A stretch of 64,000 nt of DNA from Streptomyces sp. BK340 (GTDB lineage: Bacteria; Actinomycetota; Actinomycetes; Streptomycetales; Streptomycetaceae): assembly GCF_007827595.1 (NCBI RefSeq), contig NZ_VISR01000002.1, positions 434,001 to 498,000 on the forward strand, written 5' to 3'. This document shows, in pieces, positions 24,559-33,257 of the stretch (the stretch's first letter is position 1; each line of letters begins with the position of its first letter). A program made the position numbers and the translations under genes. Under the pieces are notes generated by a model. The model did no database searches. It had not been told where the DNA came from and saw only the letters and a list, made by a program, of their open reading frames with translations.

Positions 24559-25902
24559 TCATTCCCCGGTGCGGCTGAGCACTCCGCTGACGTTCAGGAC
24601 CTCGTGGCACCCCTGTGCCTGACGGCCCGTGGCCGGTGTGCCCGGCTTCGCGCACGTCACGTTGATGGTCACGCTGTCGTTCGCGGGGATCTTGATGGGG
24701 GTCACCCAGTGGTAGTCCTGGTTCCGGAAGGTCTCCAGCGCGATCGTGGTGATCTTGCGCTCGCCGAACGTGATCGTCAGCACCCCCTCGTCGCCCTGGA
24801 AGTTGGCGACGACGATGTCCGTGACCCCGAAGACACTGTCCTCGGGCACCTTGTAGGTACCGGTCCTGGTCTGCCCGCCGGACGTCTTCAGGTCGATGGT
24901 CGCCGAGCTCTGCCGGCCGGCGCCGCCGGAGGTGCCGTCGCCGCCCGAGCCGCCGTCACCCCCACCACCGGTCTTGGACGGTGCCCCCGAGGCCTTGCCG
25001 CCGGGCTTGTTGTTCCCACCGGTGCCCGGGGAGTCCCCGGAACCCTGGTCCCCGGCGGTCGTGGGGCGGGGCTGGACCGCTTCGTGGGCCGCTTCCTTGG
25101 CGGCGCTGCGCACCGCCGGACGGACCAGTGTGAACCAGGCGAGCAACAGCGCGAGCAGCGCGGCGAGCAGCGCGAGCAGCCACTTCGGGAAGACGGGTAT
25201 CTGGACGAACTCCGCGTCCAGCGGCGCCCGTACGGCGGGCTCGTCCCGCCCGGACTCCGCGGCCGCCTCCTGGTCCCCGGTCTCGGCGGTGTCCACGGTG
25301 AACGGCCACACCACGGGATTGCCGAACCACACCGGCTTGGCCGTGCGGACCCGCAGCACGACCTCCGTCGACTCACCGGGCTCCAGTTTCGGCTCCGCCG
25401 GGGCGAAGGCGAACCCCAGCTCCTCGCCGGCCTGGCCGGGAGTGAAACCCACCTGCACCGGGGTGTTGCCCTGGTTGCGCACGGCCAGCCGGTAGCGGCC
25501 GCGCAGCCAGCCGCGCCGGCGGCGCGGGGCCAGCTCGGTCTGCAGCTCGTGGAACTCCCCGACATGCACGGTGGTTTCGAGGACCCGCACCGACTCGGGG
25601 TGCTCGGTCGGCAGCACCCGCACGCCGAGCGGCTTGTCGCCGGCCCGGATCTCCGGGGAGCGCGGCGGCGCCAGACGGATCGTCACCGTCTCGGACGTAC
25701 CGGGGTACAGCGAGACACGCGCGGGTTCCACCGTGGTCCAGGGGGCGCAGTCCCCGACGACCTCCAGGCTGTACGCCTCGACGATGTCACTGTCGTTGCG
25801 CACGGTCAGGGTGGTGGTGGCGATGTCACCCGGCGTCACCGTCACGGCCGGGATGTCGAGGCCGGGCGCACCGGGTCCGGAAGAGGCTGCGGAAGGCGTC
25901 AC
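24559..25902 (-). CDS. CIS-associated membrane protein (candidate CisA-like anchor)
   Basis: A 447-residue single-pass protein. The N-terminal half (residues 1-230) is built of beta-sandwich-like repeats (VTPGDIATTTLTVRNDSD; APAEPKLEPGESTEVVLRV), as in DUF11/COG1470 domains. A TM helix (WLLALLAALLALLLAWFTLV, about residues 239-260) follows, then a Gly/Ser/Lys-rich linker of about 75 residues, then a compact C-terminal domain ending in two Cys (VTCAKPG, QGCHEV). The GTG at 25902 has no RBS but TAGCGT lies 6 bases before it, suggesting leaderless expression. In S. coelicolor a membrane protein at the CIS locus edge, CisA, links particles to the membrane. Position and topology make this a candidate, not proof. 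Confidence 0.6.
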   Translation of the reverse strand: MTPSAASSGPGAPGLDIPAVTVTPGDIATTTLTVRNDSDIVEAYSLEVVGDCAPWTTVEPARVSLYPGTSETVTIRLAPPRSPEIRAGDKPLGVRVLPTEHPESVRVLETTVHVGEFHELQTELAPRRRRGWLRGRYRLAVRNQGNTPVQVGFTPGQAGEELGFAFAPAEPKLEPGESTEVVLRVRTAKPVWFGNPVVWPFTVDTAETGDQEAAAESGRDEPAVRAPLDAEFVQIPVFPKWLLALLAALLALLLAWFTLVRPAVRSAAKEAAHEAVQPRPTTAGDQGSGDSPGTGGNNKPGGKASGAPSKTGGGGDGGSGGDGTSGGAGRQSSATIDLKTSGGQTRTGTYKVPEDSVFGVTDIVVANFQGDEGVLTITFGERKITTIALETFRNQDYHWVTPIKIPANDSVTINVTCAKPGTPATGRQAQGCHEVLNVSGVLSRTGE

Positions 25903-26105
25903 GCAAGCACGCTAGGAGAGCGCTCCCGAGCGCGGCGAGGAGCGCGAGGGCAACATCCGGGCAGTCGCGGTGCCCGTGAAGTCAAATCGAACGGCTTTGT
26001 GACAGCGGGTCGTTGATGTGGCGCGCCGCCTCCCGGGCGCCGCCCTCCCGTGGTCGCCTCAAGATGCACTTCCTACCCCCCATGAACTCATGAAGCAGGT
26101 ACATC
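25903..26105. promoter_or_regulatory. Divergent promoter region at the CIS locus edge
   Basis: 203 bp with no gene, between the membrane protein (minus) and the LuxR regulator (plus). TAGCGT on the minus strand ends 6 bases before the GTG at 25902. The rest is GC-rich with a lower-GC patch around 25980-26000. No convincing -35 or operator was identified. Confidence 0.35.
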
Positions 26106-26828
26106 ATGTCCCGTGTTGAGGAGAACGGCCCTGTTATGTCCGACCCCACGTCGCATGCTGCCGCTCGGATCGACTCGACCTACCGGACCTCCCGCCCGGA
26201 TCGCCCGAACCGGGTGACGGTGGCCGTCTACGCCGCCGATCCCGTCCTGCGCACCGGCATCGTCCAGCAGCTGCGCCAGCGCCCCGAGATCGACCTGGTG
26301 GACGAGGCCGCCGCGGACCGGGCCCAGGTGTCACTGGTGGTCGTGGACAGCGTCGACGACGACGTCGCCGCCCTGCTCAACCGGCTGCGGCACAACAACG
26401 CCACGCACACGGGCCTCGTGGTCGGCACCCTCGGCGCCGGCGGACTGCAACGCGTCATCGAGTGCGGCGTCGCGGCGGTGCTGCGCCGCGCCGAGGCCGA
26501 TCAGGACCAGCTCCTGCGCCTGGTCCTGGCGCTGGCCAACGGCGAGGGAGTGCTGCCCGGCGACCTGCTCGGCAAGCTGCTCTCCCACGTCGGCAGCCTG
26601 CAGCGCTCGGCGCTCGACCACGGGAGCCTGTCCCTGTCCACCCTGACGACGCGCGAGGCGGACATGCTGCGCCTGGTGTCGGAGGGCCTGGACACCGCGG
26701 AGATAGCCCGCAAGACCGCGTACTCCGAACGAACCGTCAAGAACGTCCTGCACGAGATCATCACCCGGCTGCAGCTGCGCAACCGGGCCCACGCGGTCGG
26801 TTATGCGCTGCGCAACGGGCTGATCTGA
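26106..26828 (+). CDS. LuxR/NarL-type regulator with atypical receiver
   Basis: A 240-residue DNA-binding protein. Residues about 38-160 look like a response-regulator receiver, but the acidic pair after beta1 is reduced to AAD. An Asp in VVVDSVDDD may align with the phospho-acceptor, and the conserved Lys region is LRRAEAD. The C-terminal LuxR helix-turn-helix is clear (LTTREADMLRLVSEGLDTAE, then ERTVKNVLHEI). It is divergent from the membrane protein across 203 bp and heads toward the CIS genes, so it is the likely local regulator. No histidine kinase is adjacent. The ATG at 26106 is used; ATG at 26136 is also possible. Confidence 0.82.
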   Translation: MSRVEENGPVMSDPTSHAAARIDSTYRTSRPDRPNRVTVAVYAADPVLRTGIVQQLRQRPEIDLVDEAAADRAQVSLVVVDSVDDDVAALLNRLRHNNATHTGLVVGTLGAGGLQRVIECGVAAVLRRAEADQDQLLRLVLALANGEGVLPGDLLGKLLSHVGSLQRSALDHGSLSLSTLTTREADMLRLVSEGLDTAEIARKTAYSERTVKNVLHEIITRLQLRNRAHAVGYALRNGLI

Positions 26829-27036
26829 ACGGGCTGATCCGACGGACGGCGCCGTCGGACCGGGCCGAGGACCGGCCGGCGGCCGGCCCGGTGACGGCAG
26901 GGAAGCCGGCACTGCCCGAAAGCGCACCGCGCGCTTCCCCCGGGTACGGCCCCGCCGCCCTGCCGCGCCGCGCGCGACCGGTGCACGGTGGCGGGGGCAC
27001 ATCCGGATGCCGCACCACACTGCGAAGGGGACCGCG

Positions 27037-30000
27037 ATGGAAACCGCTGGCTCCGGCGGGCGGTACCGCCTGGGGAGACTCGGCTCGGCCTTGCTGCTGC
27101 TCGTCCCGCTGCTCGGGGTGGCCGCGGCCGCCGGGCCGGGCAGCGCCGAACCCCGGGCGGGGGCGGCCGACGCCGCGGCCACCCGGGTCGCGTACGCCGG
27201 TACCCGGCACCGCAGTCTCGGCCGGGTCGCCACCACCACCTCCAGCACACCGCTGTTCGGCGCGGGGCCGGCCCACAACGACGTCCAGCCGTCCGCCCTC
27301 GGCGACCAGATGGTCTTCGCCGGCCGCCGCGACGAGAAGAACCCGCAGATCTACCTGCGGTCCGCCGACGGTTCGGTCAGCCGGCTCACCAGGGGCATGG
27401 ACGCGGCACACCCCCGGCTGACGCCGGACGGCCGGGCCGTGGTGTTCGACTCTGCCCAGTCCGGCGGCCCGGACGGCCGGACGCAGCGCGACCTGTGGCT
27501 GGTGCGCACCGACGGCACCGGCCTGACCCGGCTGACCGACACACCCGCCGACGAGGACTGCCCGACGGTGTCCCCGGACGGGCAGCGCCTGGCCTACTCC
27601 AGCGACAGCGACCCGGCGGCCGGCCGGCAGATCTACGTCCGGCCCCTGAACGGCGGCACCGCCACCCGGGTCACCGACCCGGCGAACGGCACGGCCACCG
27701 AACCGGCGTGGAACCCGGTGAACGACGACGACAACCGGAACTGGATCGCGTACACCGCCACGACCACCGTCGACGGGCGGTCCGTGCCCCGGCTGAGGGT
27801 GACGAACGCGGAAGGCACCGGTGACGAGCCGCTCCTCGGGGGCGCGCGGGCACAGTGGCGTGCCCATGGGGCAGCGTGGCTGCCCGACGGGGACGGGGTG
27901 CTGTTCCTGAGCCCGGAGATCACCTGCGAGTGCGAGGGCGACTGGGACCACGTGTTCCGGGCGAACGCCCACTCCGACCAGGTCCCCAAGCTGGAGCTCA
28001 ACGAGAACCGCGAGGTCCTCTCACCCACCTGGCTCGGCCCGCTCGACGGTGGCGGCGTGGTAGTGGAGCGCACCTCGGCGGCCACCCCGCACACGGTGAC
28101 CCTGCAGGACATCCGGATGGACGGGGCCGACCCCCGCGACCTGGGGCTGACGATCCTCGACGAGGACCCCGCGGCCGACACCAACACCGACCCCGCCAAG
28201 GACCCGCTGTTCCAGCCCGCGGCCGGACACGACCCGTGGACCGAGCGGCAGAACTACACGCCCGACGGCCGCCGGATCGTCGTCACCCGCTTCGAGAACA
28301 ACTCCGACGGCCGGCGGATCGAGCGGATCTGGATGACGGACGCCGACGGCTCCAACGCCGCCCCCCTGCCGCTGGCGGGACGCGGGGCGAACGACTGGGA
28401 CACCGACCCGACGTTCTCCCCGGACGGCAAGTACCTGGCCTTCACCCGGACTTCGCCGGGAGGAGCCGGACAGGCCGCCGGACCCAGCCGCATCCTGATC
28501 GCGGAGGCCGCCACCGGCGCGATCACCGGCGAGATCACCCCGCCGGCCGGGCAGCTCCAGGGCCAGGACGCCCAGCCCACCTGGTCCTCCGACGGCACCA
28601 CCCTGGCCTTCACCCGCAACATGGAGATCAACGGGGGCGGCGGCGACAAGCACATCTGGACCGTGCCCGTGAACAACCTGACCCGGCAGCGCGACCTGAG
28701 CGCCAGGATCTGCCCGGGCAGCTGCGAGGTCATCGACGACAGCCCGGCGTTCTCCCCGGACGGTCTCCGTATCGCCTTCAACCGCAAGAACGGCGCCGGC
28801 CGGATCGACGAGCAGAACGGCATCCTCCTGACGTCGCTGTCGGGCGGCGACTGCCAGGTGCTGCTGCCCACCGCCGCCCGCGGCCTGCCCGGCGCCTGCG
28901 GCCGGGAACTGCCGGAGAACACCGGCCCGTTCCAGCCGCGGGACGCCGCCTGGACGGCCGACGGCAAGGGGCTGGTGATCAGCGCCCGCCCCAGCCGTCC
29001 GGTCAACACCCCCGAGAAACTCAAGCTCCTGGACATCGCGTCCGGCAGGCTCACGAAGCTCACGACCGAGCTGCCGGGCCGGCAGAAGGAACCCAGCGTC
29101 CAGCAGTCCGTGGACCTCGCCGTCAAGGCGCCCGGCACCGTCCCGGAGGTGACCGTCGGCGACTCCACCACGGTCCGCGTCGACGTCGTGAACAACGGCC
29201 CCGCCACCTCACCCGGCACCCGGCTGACCATCGCCCCGCCGTCCGGCGTGCGCATCACCCGGATCACCTGGTCCGGGGGCACCTGCGACGCCGCCTCCCT
29301 CCAGTGCGACGTCGGCGTGGTACCGCCCGGCACGACCGTTCCGGTGGACGTCACCCTCACCGGGGTCACCGCCGGCGACGCGCCCGTCGACTGGTCGGTC
29401 ACCGGCACGGTCCTGGATCCGCGGCCCAGCGACAACGCGGGCCGGACCGTGGTGCCGGTGCGTGCGGCCACGCCGCCCCCGACCCCCACGCCGACCCCGA
29501 CCCCGACGCCGAAGCCGCCGCCCCCCGTGCCGCCGAAGCCGCAGGAGCCCGAGGCCGGGCCCGGGGTGCGCGTCACGGCCCAGCCGAACCCCGGCTACGT
29601 CGGCGGGCGCGTGGTCGTGACGTACACGGTGCGCAACGGCCGCAACGCGCTGGCGACCGGTCTGCGGCTGCGCATCGGCCTGCCCAAGGGCATCCCGAAC
29701 AGCGGGCCACCGGAGGGCTGCGACCGCTCCTGGGTGTGCGCGCTGCCGGACCTGACGCCGGGCGCGAGCACCGTCGTACGCGTCGTGCTCAGCCCTGACA
29801 AGGCACTGACCGGCCGCGTCACCGGCGTCCTCACCACCACCGGCACGGACGCCGACAAGAGCGACAACACCGCACGGCAGCGGCTGCGCATCCTGCAGCC
29901 GCGCATCATCGCGGTGCCGGACATCGGCAGGCCCGGCTTCGTCACCTCGGTGCGCGGCAAGGACTTCCCGCCGGGCGTGCCGGTGCGGTTCACCTGGAAG

Positions 30001-30198
30001 CCGGGGATCACGGCTGCGGCGGCGCCGACGGTTCCGAAGCCGGACGGCACGTTCATCGGACAGTTGCTCATCCTCGCCAAGGACCAGACGGGACCGCGCG
30101 TCATCACCGCCAAGGGCCCCGGGTTCTCCCCGGTGACCACCGACTTCCTGGTGGTCAGCGGCAGCGTGCAGCCGCCGGACGAGGTGACCCGCCGGTGA
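27037..30198 (+). CDS. Exported PD40/TolB-type beta-propeller protein of the CIS locus
   Basis: A 1053-residue secreted or surface protein. It has a Sec-type signal peptide (LGRLGSALLLLVPLLGVAAA, about residues 10-35), then many PD40/TolB beta-propeller blades (LTPDGRAVVFDS, VSPDGQRLAYSS, YTPDGRRIVVTRF, FSPDGKYLAFTR, FSPDGLRIAFNRK). Next come a CARDB/DUF11-like domain, a Thr-Pro linker (PTPTPTPTPTPK), a second such domain and a C-terminal IPT-like fold. The ATG at 27037 has AAGGGGA; an upstream ATG at 27007 is less likely. Its stop overlaps the DUF4255 gene start, so an exported protein is coupled to a cytosolic tail-terminator gene. Its role is unknown; binding a sugar or wall polymer is possible. 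Confidence 0.75.
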   Translation: METAGSGGRYRLGRLGSALLLLVPLLGVAAAAGPGSAEPRAGAADAAATRVAYAGTRHRSLGRVATTTSSTPLFGAGPAHNDVQPSALGDQMVFAGRRDEKNPQIYLRSADGSVSRLTRGMDAAHPRLTPDGRAVVFDSAQSGGPDGRTQRDLWLVRTDGTGLTRLTDTPADEDCPTVSPDGQRLAYSSDSDPAAGRQIYVRPLNGGTATRVTDPANGTATEPAWNPVNDDDNRNWIAYTATTTVDGRSVPRLRVTNAEGTGDEPLLGGARAQWRAHGAAWLPDGDGVLFLSPEITCECEGDWDHVFRANAHSDQVPKLELNENREVLSPTWLGPLDGGGVVVERTSAATPHTVTLQDIRMDGADPRDLGLTILDEDPAADTNTDPAKDPLFQPAAGHDPWTERQNYTPDGRRIVVTRFENNSDGRRIERIWMTDADGSNAAPLPLAGRGANDWDTDPTFSPDGKYLAFTRTSPGGAGQAAGPSRILIAEAATGAITGEITPPAGQLQGQDAQPTWSSDGTTLAFTRNMEINGGGGDKHIWTVPVNNLTRQRDLSARICPGSCEVIDDSPAFSPDGLRIAFNRKNGAGRIDEQNGILLTSLSGGDCQVLLPTAARGLPGACGRELPENTGPFQPRDAAWTADGKGLVISARPSRPVNTPEKLKLLDIASGRLTKLTTELPGRQKEPSVQQSVDLAVKAPGTVPEVTVGDSTTVRVDVVNNGPATSPGTRLTIAPPSGVRITRITWSGGTCDAASLQCDVGVVPPGTTVPVDVTLTGVTAGDAPVDWSVTGTVLDPRPSDNAGRTVVPVRAATPPPTPTPTPTPTPKPPPPVPPKPQEPEAGPGVRVTAQPNPGYVGGRVVVTYTVRNGRNALATGLRLRIGLPKGIPNSGPPEGCDRSWVCALPDLTPGASTVVRVVLSPDKALTGRVTGVLTTTGTDADKSDNTARQRLRILQPRIIAVPDIGRPGFVTSVRGKDFPPGVPVRFTWKPGITAAAAPTVPKPDGTFIGQLLILAKDQTGPRVITAKGPGFSPVTTDFLVVSGSVQPPDEVTRR

Positions 30199-30902
30199 TC
30201 CACGAGGTCGACGAGGGGCTGCGCCGCCTGCTCGGCGAGTCGGGCCTGGAGACATCGGGCGTCGACGTGGTCTTCGACTCCCCCACCCGGGACTGGGCGG
30301 CGCGCCGCAGCGCCCCGACGGTGTGCGTCTTCCTGTACCACATCCGCGAGGACGCGACCCGGCGCGGCAGCGGCGCCGGGGAGGTGTACGACGAGGACGG
30401 GTACCTCGTGGCGCGGCGCAGCCCGCCGCGCTGGTTCGAGCTGACGTACCTGGTCACGGCGTGGGCGAACCGCCCGCAGGACGAACACCGGCTGCTCTCG
30501 CAGGTGCTCACCTGTCTGGTCGCCAACGACACGCTTCCCGCGCGGCTGCTCACCGGCACGCTCGCCGAACTCGGCCTGACCGTGGGACTGGACACCGCCG
30601 GGGCCGCGCTCGACGCACCGGCCGCCTCCGACGTGTGGTCGGCGCTGGGCGGGGAGATGAAGGCCTCGCTCGCGGTGCGGGTACGGGCACCGCTCGCCGG
30701 CGTGACCGCGGCCGCCGCGCCCCCGGTCACCGAAGGCCTGGTCATCCGTTCCGCGGCCGGGCGCGAGGGCGAGGAAGTGACGCCCGGGCGCCGGCTGCGC
30801 TACACGGAGGCGGGCGATCCGGGCCCGGAGGGCTTCACCGGCCCGCGCGAACGGCCGCCCGCCCCCGCCCGACGCCGCCGCCGAGGAGACCGTCAGCCGT
30901 GA
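30195..30902 (+). CDS. DUF4255 tail-terminator/cap protein (Pvc16/Afp16-like)
   Basis: A 235-residue DUF4255 protein. The N-terminus MIHEVDEGLRRLLGESG and the segment SAPTVCVFLYHIRED...SPPRWFELTYLVTAWA are the family core. In related particles (Afp16, Pvc16) this protein caps the end of the tube and sheath and sets the length of the trunk. The basic C-terminal tail (ARRRRRGDRQP) is disordered. The GTG start overlaps the upstream stop and its own stop overlaps the ATPase start, so three genes are translationally linked. Confidence 0.88.
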   Translation: MIHEVDEGLRRLLGESGLETSGVDVVFDSPTRDWAARRSAPTVCVFLYHIREDATRRGSGAGEVYDEDGYLVARRSPPRWFELTYLVTAWANRPQDEHRLLSQVLTCLVANDTLPARLLTGTLAELGLTVGLDTAGAALDAPAASDVWSALGGEMKASLAVRVRAPLAGVTAAAAPPVTEGLVIRSAAGREGEEVTPGRRLRYTEAGDPGPEGFTGPRERPPAPARRRRRGDRQP

Positions 30903-33169
30903 CACACACCGCCGAAGACGTCGAGGACGCCCGAGCCGAGAGCGAAGCCGAAGTGGCCGGCCTCTCCGGTGCCGAGGCCGACGCGGCTGCCCGGAGCGCT
31001 GTCCGACCCGGCGCCGAGGCCGTCCGGGACGACGTGGAGCACACCGCCGAACCTGCGACGGCCGCCCGAACCGGCGTCCGCCCCGATGCCGATGCCGAAA
31101 CGGTCTCCGCCGACGTGGACCACCTGTGGACGCGGCTTCGCGTGGTCGAGGAGCGTGTGCGGCACGCGGTGGCGGTTCGCCGGGCCGGCGACCCCGACCC
31201 CGACGACCCGTACCGGGGCCAGTACCTCACGCCCGAGGCGGCTGCTCGCATCCTGGACGAGCCGGGCGGTCTCGGCGTACCCGCGTACGAGCCGGGGCAG
31301 CCGCCCGCCGGGTCCGTCCTCGACGGCCTCGCCCGGCGGTTCGGGCTGTCCCCGCTCGACCTGGACCTGCTCCTGGTCGCGCTGGCACCCGACCTCGACG
31401 CACGCTTCGAGCGGCTCTACGGCTACCTCAACGACGACCTGACACGACGACGCCCCACGGTCGGGCTCGCCCTGGAACTGTGCGGGCTCGCCGGGGCGGC
31501 GTCCGCCCGGTTCCGGCTCGCTCCGGGCGCCCCGCTGATCGCGGGCGGTCTGATGGAGGTCACCGAGCCCGAACGGCCGCCACTGTCACGAGGGCTGGCG
31601 GTCTCCGACCGGGTCACCGGGCATCTGCTGGGCAGTGCCCGGCCCGACGCCCGGCTCGCCGGGATGCTCGGCGAGGCACGCGAGGACCCGACCGCCGAGG
31701 CGGCCGACGTCCACCGCACGGCGGCCGCGGCCGGCACCGGCGTCGGTCTCGTCCATCTGCGCAGCCGCGGCGGCGATGCGGCGGGTCTCGCCGTCGCCGC
31801 CCTGCGCACGGCCGGGCTGCAACCGCTCGTCCTGGACGCGGTGGCCCTCGCCCGGCGCCCGGCCGACGTACCGGAACTCGCCCGGATCACCGCCCTCGAA
31901 GTCCGCCTCACCGGCGCCGGAGTCGTCCTCGGCCCCCTGGAGGCGCTCCCCGGGGAACCCGCCGAACGGGCCGCCGCACTAAGGGTGTTGTGCGCGACGC
32001 TGCGGGGGATCCCCCTGATCACGCACGGCACGGTCGGCTGGGCCCCGGAGTGGGCGGCCGACACCCCCGTCGCCCTGACCGTGCCGGCGCCTTCGCCCGG
32101 ACGGCAGGCCGCGCGCTGGCGGCACGCCCTCGAAGGGGCGGCCGGCAACATCTCGGGTGACGACCTCGCGACCGATGACGTGGAAGCGCTCGCCGAGGCC
32201 GTCGCCGCGCACCGCCTGGACTCCGGGCAGTTGCGCCGCGCCGCCGACGTGGCGGTGCGCACGGCCGCCCTCGCGGGGCGTCCGGTCCGCCCCGACGACC
32301 TGCGCACGGCCGCACGGGCCCAGAACGGCGCGGGGCTCGAGCGGCTCGCCCGCCGGGTGGAGCCGGGCGTCGGCTGGGACGACCTGGTGCTGCCGCCGGC
32401 CACCCACCGGCGGCTGCGCGAACTCGCGCTGCGCGCCCGCCACCGCGAGCAGGTGCTCGGGCAGTGGGGGATGCGGCCCGGCGGCGGCCGGGGACGCGGA
32501 GTGATCGCGCTCTTCGCGGGGGAGTCGGGCACCGGCAAGACCATGTCCGCCGAGGTCGTCGCCGCCGACCTGGGCATGGACCTGTACGTGGTGGACCTGT
32601 CCACGGTGGTGGACAAGTACGTCGGGGAGACCGAGAAGAACCTGGAGCGGATCTTCACCGAGGCGTCGGCGGTCAACGCGGTGCTGCTCTTCGACGAGGC
32701 CGACGCCATCTTCGGCAAGCGGTCGGAGGTGAAGGATGCACACGACCGGCACGCCAACATCGAGTCGGCGTACCTGCTCCAGCGCATGGAGTCCTTCGAC
32801 GGGATCGCGGTGCTGACCACCAACCTGCGGGCCAACCTCGACGAGGCGTTCACCCGCCGCCTGGACGTCGTGGCGGACTTCCCGGTGCCCGATGCCGGCC
32901 AGCGCCTCGCCCTGTGGGAGCGCTGCCTGGGCGACCGGCTGCCCCGCGCCGAGGACCTGGACCTCGCCTTCTGCGCCGACCGCTTCGAACTCGCCGGCGG
33001 CTCCATCCGGGCCTGCGCGGTGACCGCGGCCTACCTCGCGGCCGAGTCCGGCAGCCCGCTCACCATGCGGCAACTGGTGACGGCGGTCGCGCAGGAGTAC
33101 CGCAAGCTGGGACGGCTGGTCCTGGAGGGCGAGTTCGGGCCTTACCTGGCGGACGCCGTCGACGCCTGA
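30899..33169 (+). CDS. AAA+ ATPase of the CIS (Pvc15/Afp15-like)
   Basis: A 756-residue AAA+ ATPase. Walker A is GESGTGKT (541-548) and Walker B VLLFDEADA (from 595), followed by sensor region VLTTNLRANLDEAFTRRLD with the arginine fingers. The N-terminal 60 residues are acidic and low-complexity, and the middle part is the ATPase-associated N domain seen in Afp15/Pvc15. These proteins are required for particle assembly or sheath handling in the cytosol but are not in the finished particle. The GTG at 30899 is coupled to DUF4255. A 25-bp direct repeat spans the stop codon. Confidence 0.9.
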   Translation: MTHTAEDVEDARAESEAEVAGLSGAEADAAARSAVRPGAEAVRDDVEHTAEPATAARTGVRPDADAETVSADVDHLWTRLRVVEERVRHAVAVRRAGDPDPDDPYRGQYLTPEAAARILDEPGGLGVPAYEPGQPPAGSVLDGLARRFGLSPLDLDLLLVALAPDLDARFERLYGYLNDDLTRRRPTVGLALELCGLAGAASARFRLAPGAPLIAGGLMEVTEPERPPLSRGLAVSDRVTGHLLGSARPDARLAGMLGEAREDPTAEAADVHRTAAAAGTGVGLVHLRSRGGDAAGLAVAALRTAGLQPLVLDAVALARRPADVPELARITALEVRLTGAGVVLGPLEALPGEPAERAAALRVLCATLRGIPLITHGTVGWAPEWAADTPVALTVPAPSPGRQAARWRHALEGAAGNISGDDLATDDVEALAEAVAAHRLDSGQLRRAADVAVRTAALAGRPVRPDDLRTAARAQNGAGLERLARRVEPGVGWDDLVLPPATHRRLRELALRARHREQVLGQWGMRPGGGRGRGVIALFAGESGTGKTMSAEVVAADLGMDLYVVDLSTVVDKYVGETEKNLERIFTEASAVNAVLLFDEADAIFGKRSEVKDAHDRHANIESAYLLQRMESFDGIAVLTTNLRANLDEAFTRRLDVVADFPVPDAGQRLALWERCLGDRLPRAEDLDLAFCADRFELAGGSIRACAVTAAYLAAESGSPLTMRQLVTAVAQEYRKLGRLVLEGEFGPYLADAVDA

Positions 33170-33204
33170 GCCGCGGACTGCCGTCGGCGCCTGAGCCGCG
33201 GGTG
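33155..33204. repeat. 25-bp tandem repeat spanning the ATPase stop codon
   Basis: Two copies of GCCGTCGACGCCTGAGCCGC + GGACT (33155-33179 and 33180-33204), differing at three or four positions and duplicating the last codons, stop and beginning of the 3' UTR. It probably arose by slippage; it leaves the reading frame end unchanged. Confidence 0.75.
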
Positions 33205-33257
33205 GCGCGGTCCGCGGGCGGCGGAACCGCTTCCCCCGGGGCTCGACACGGAAGACC

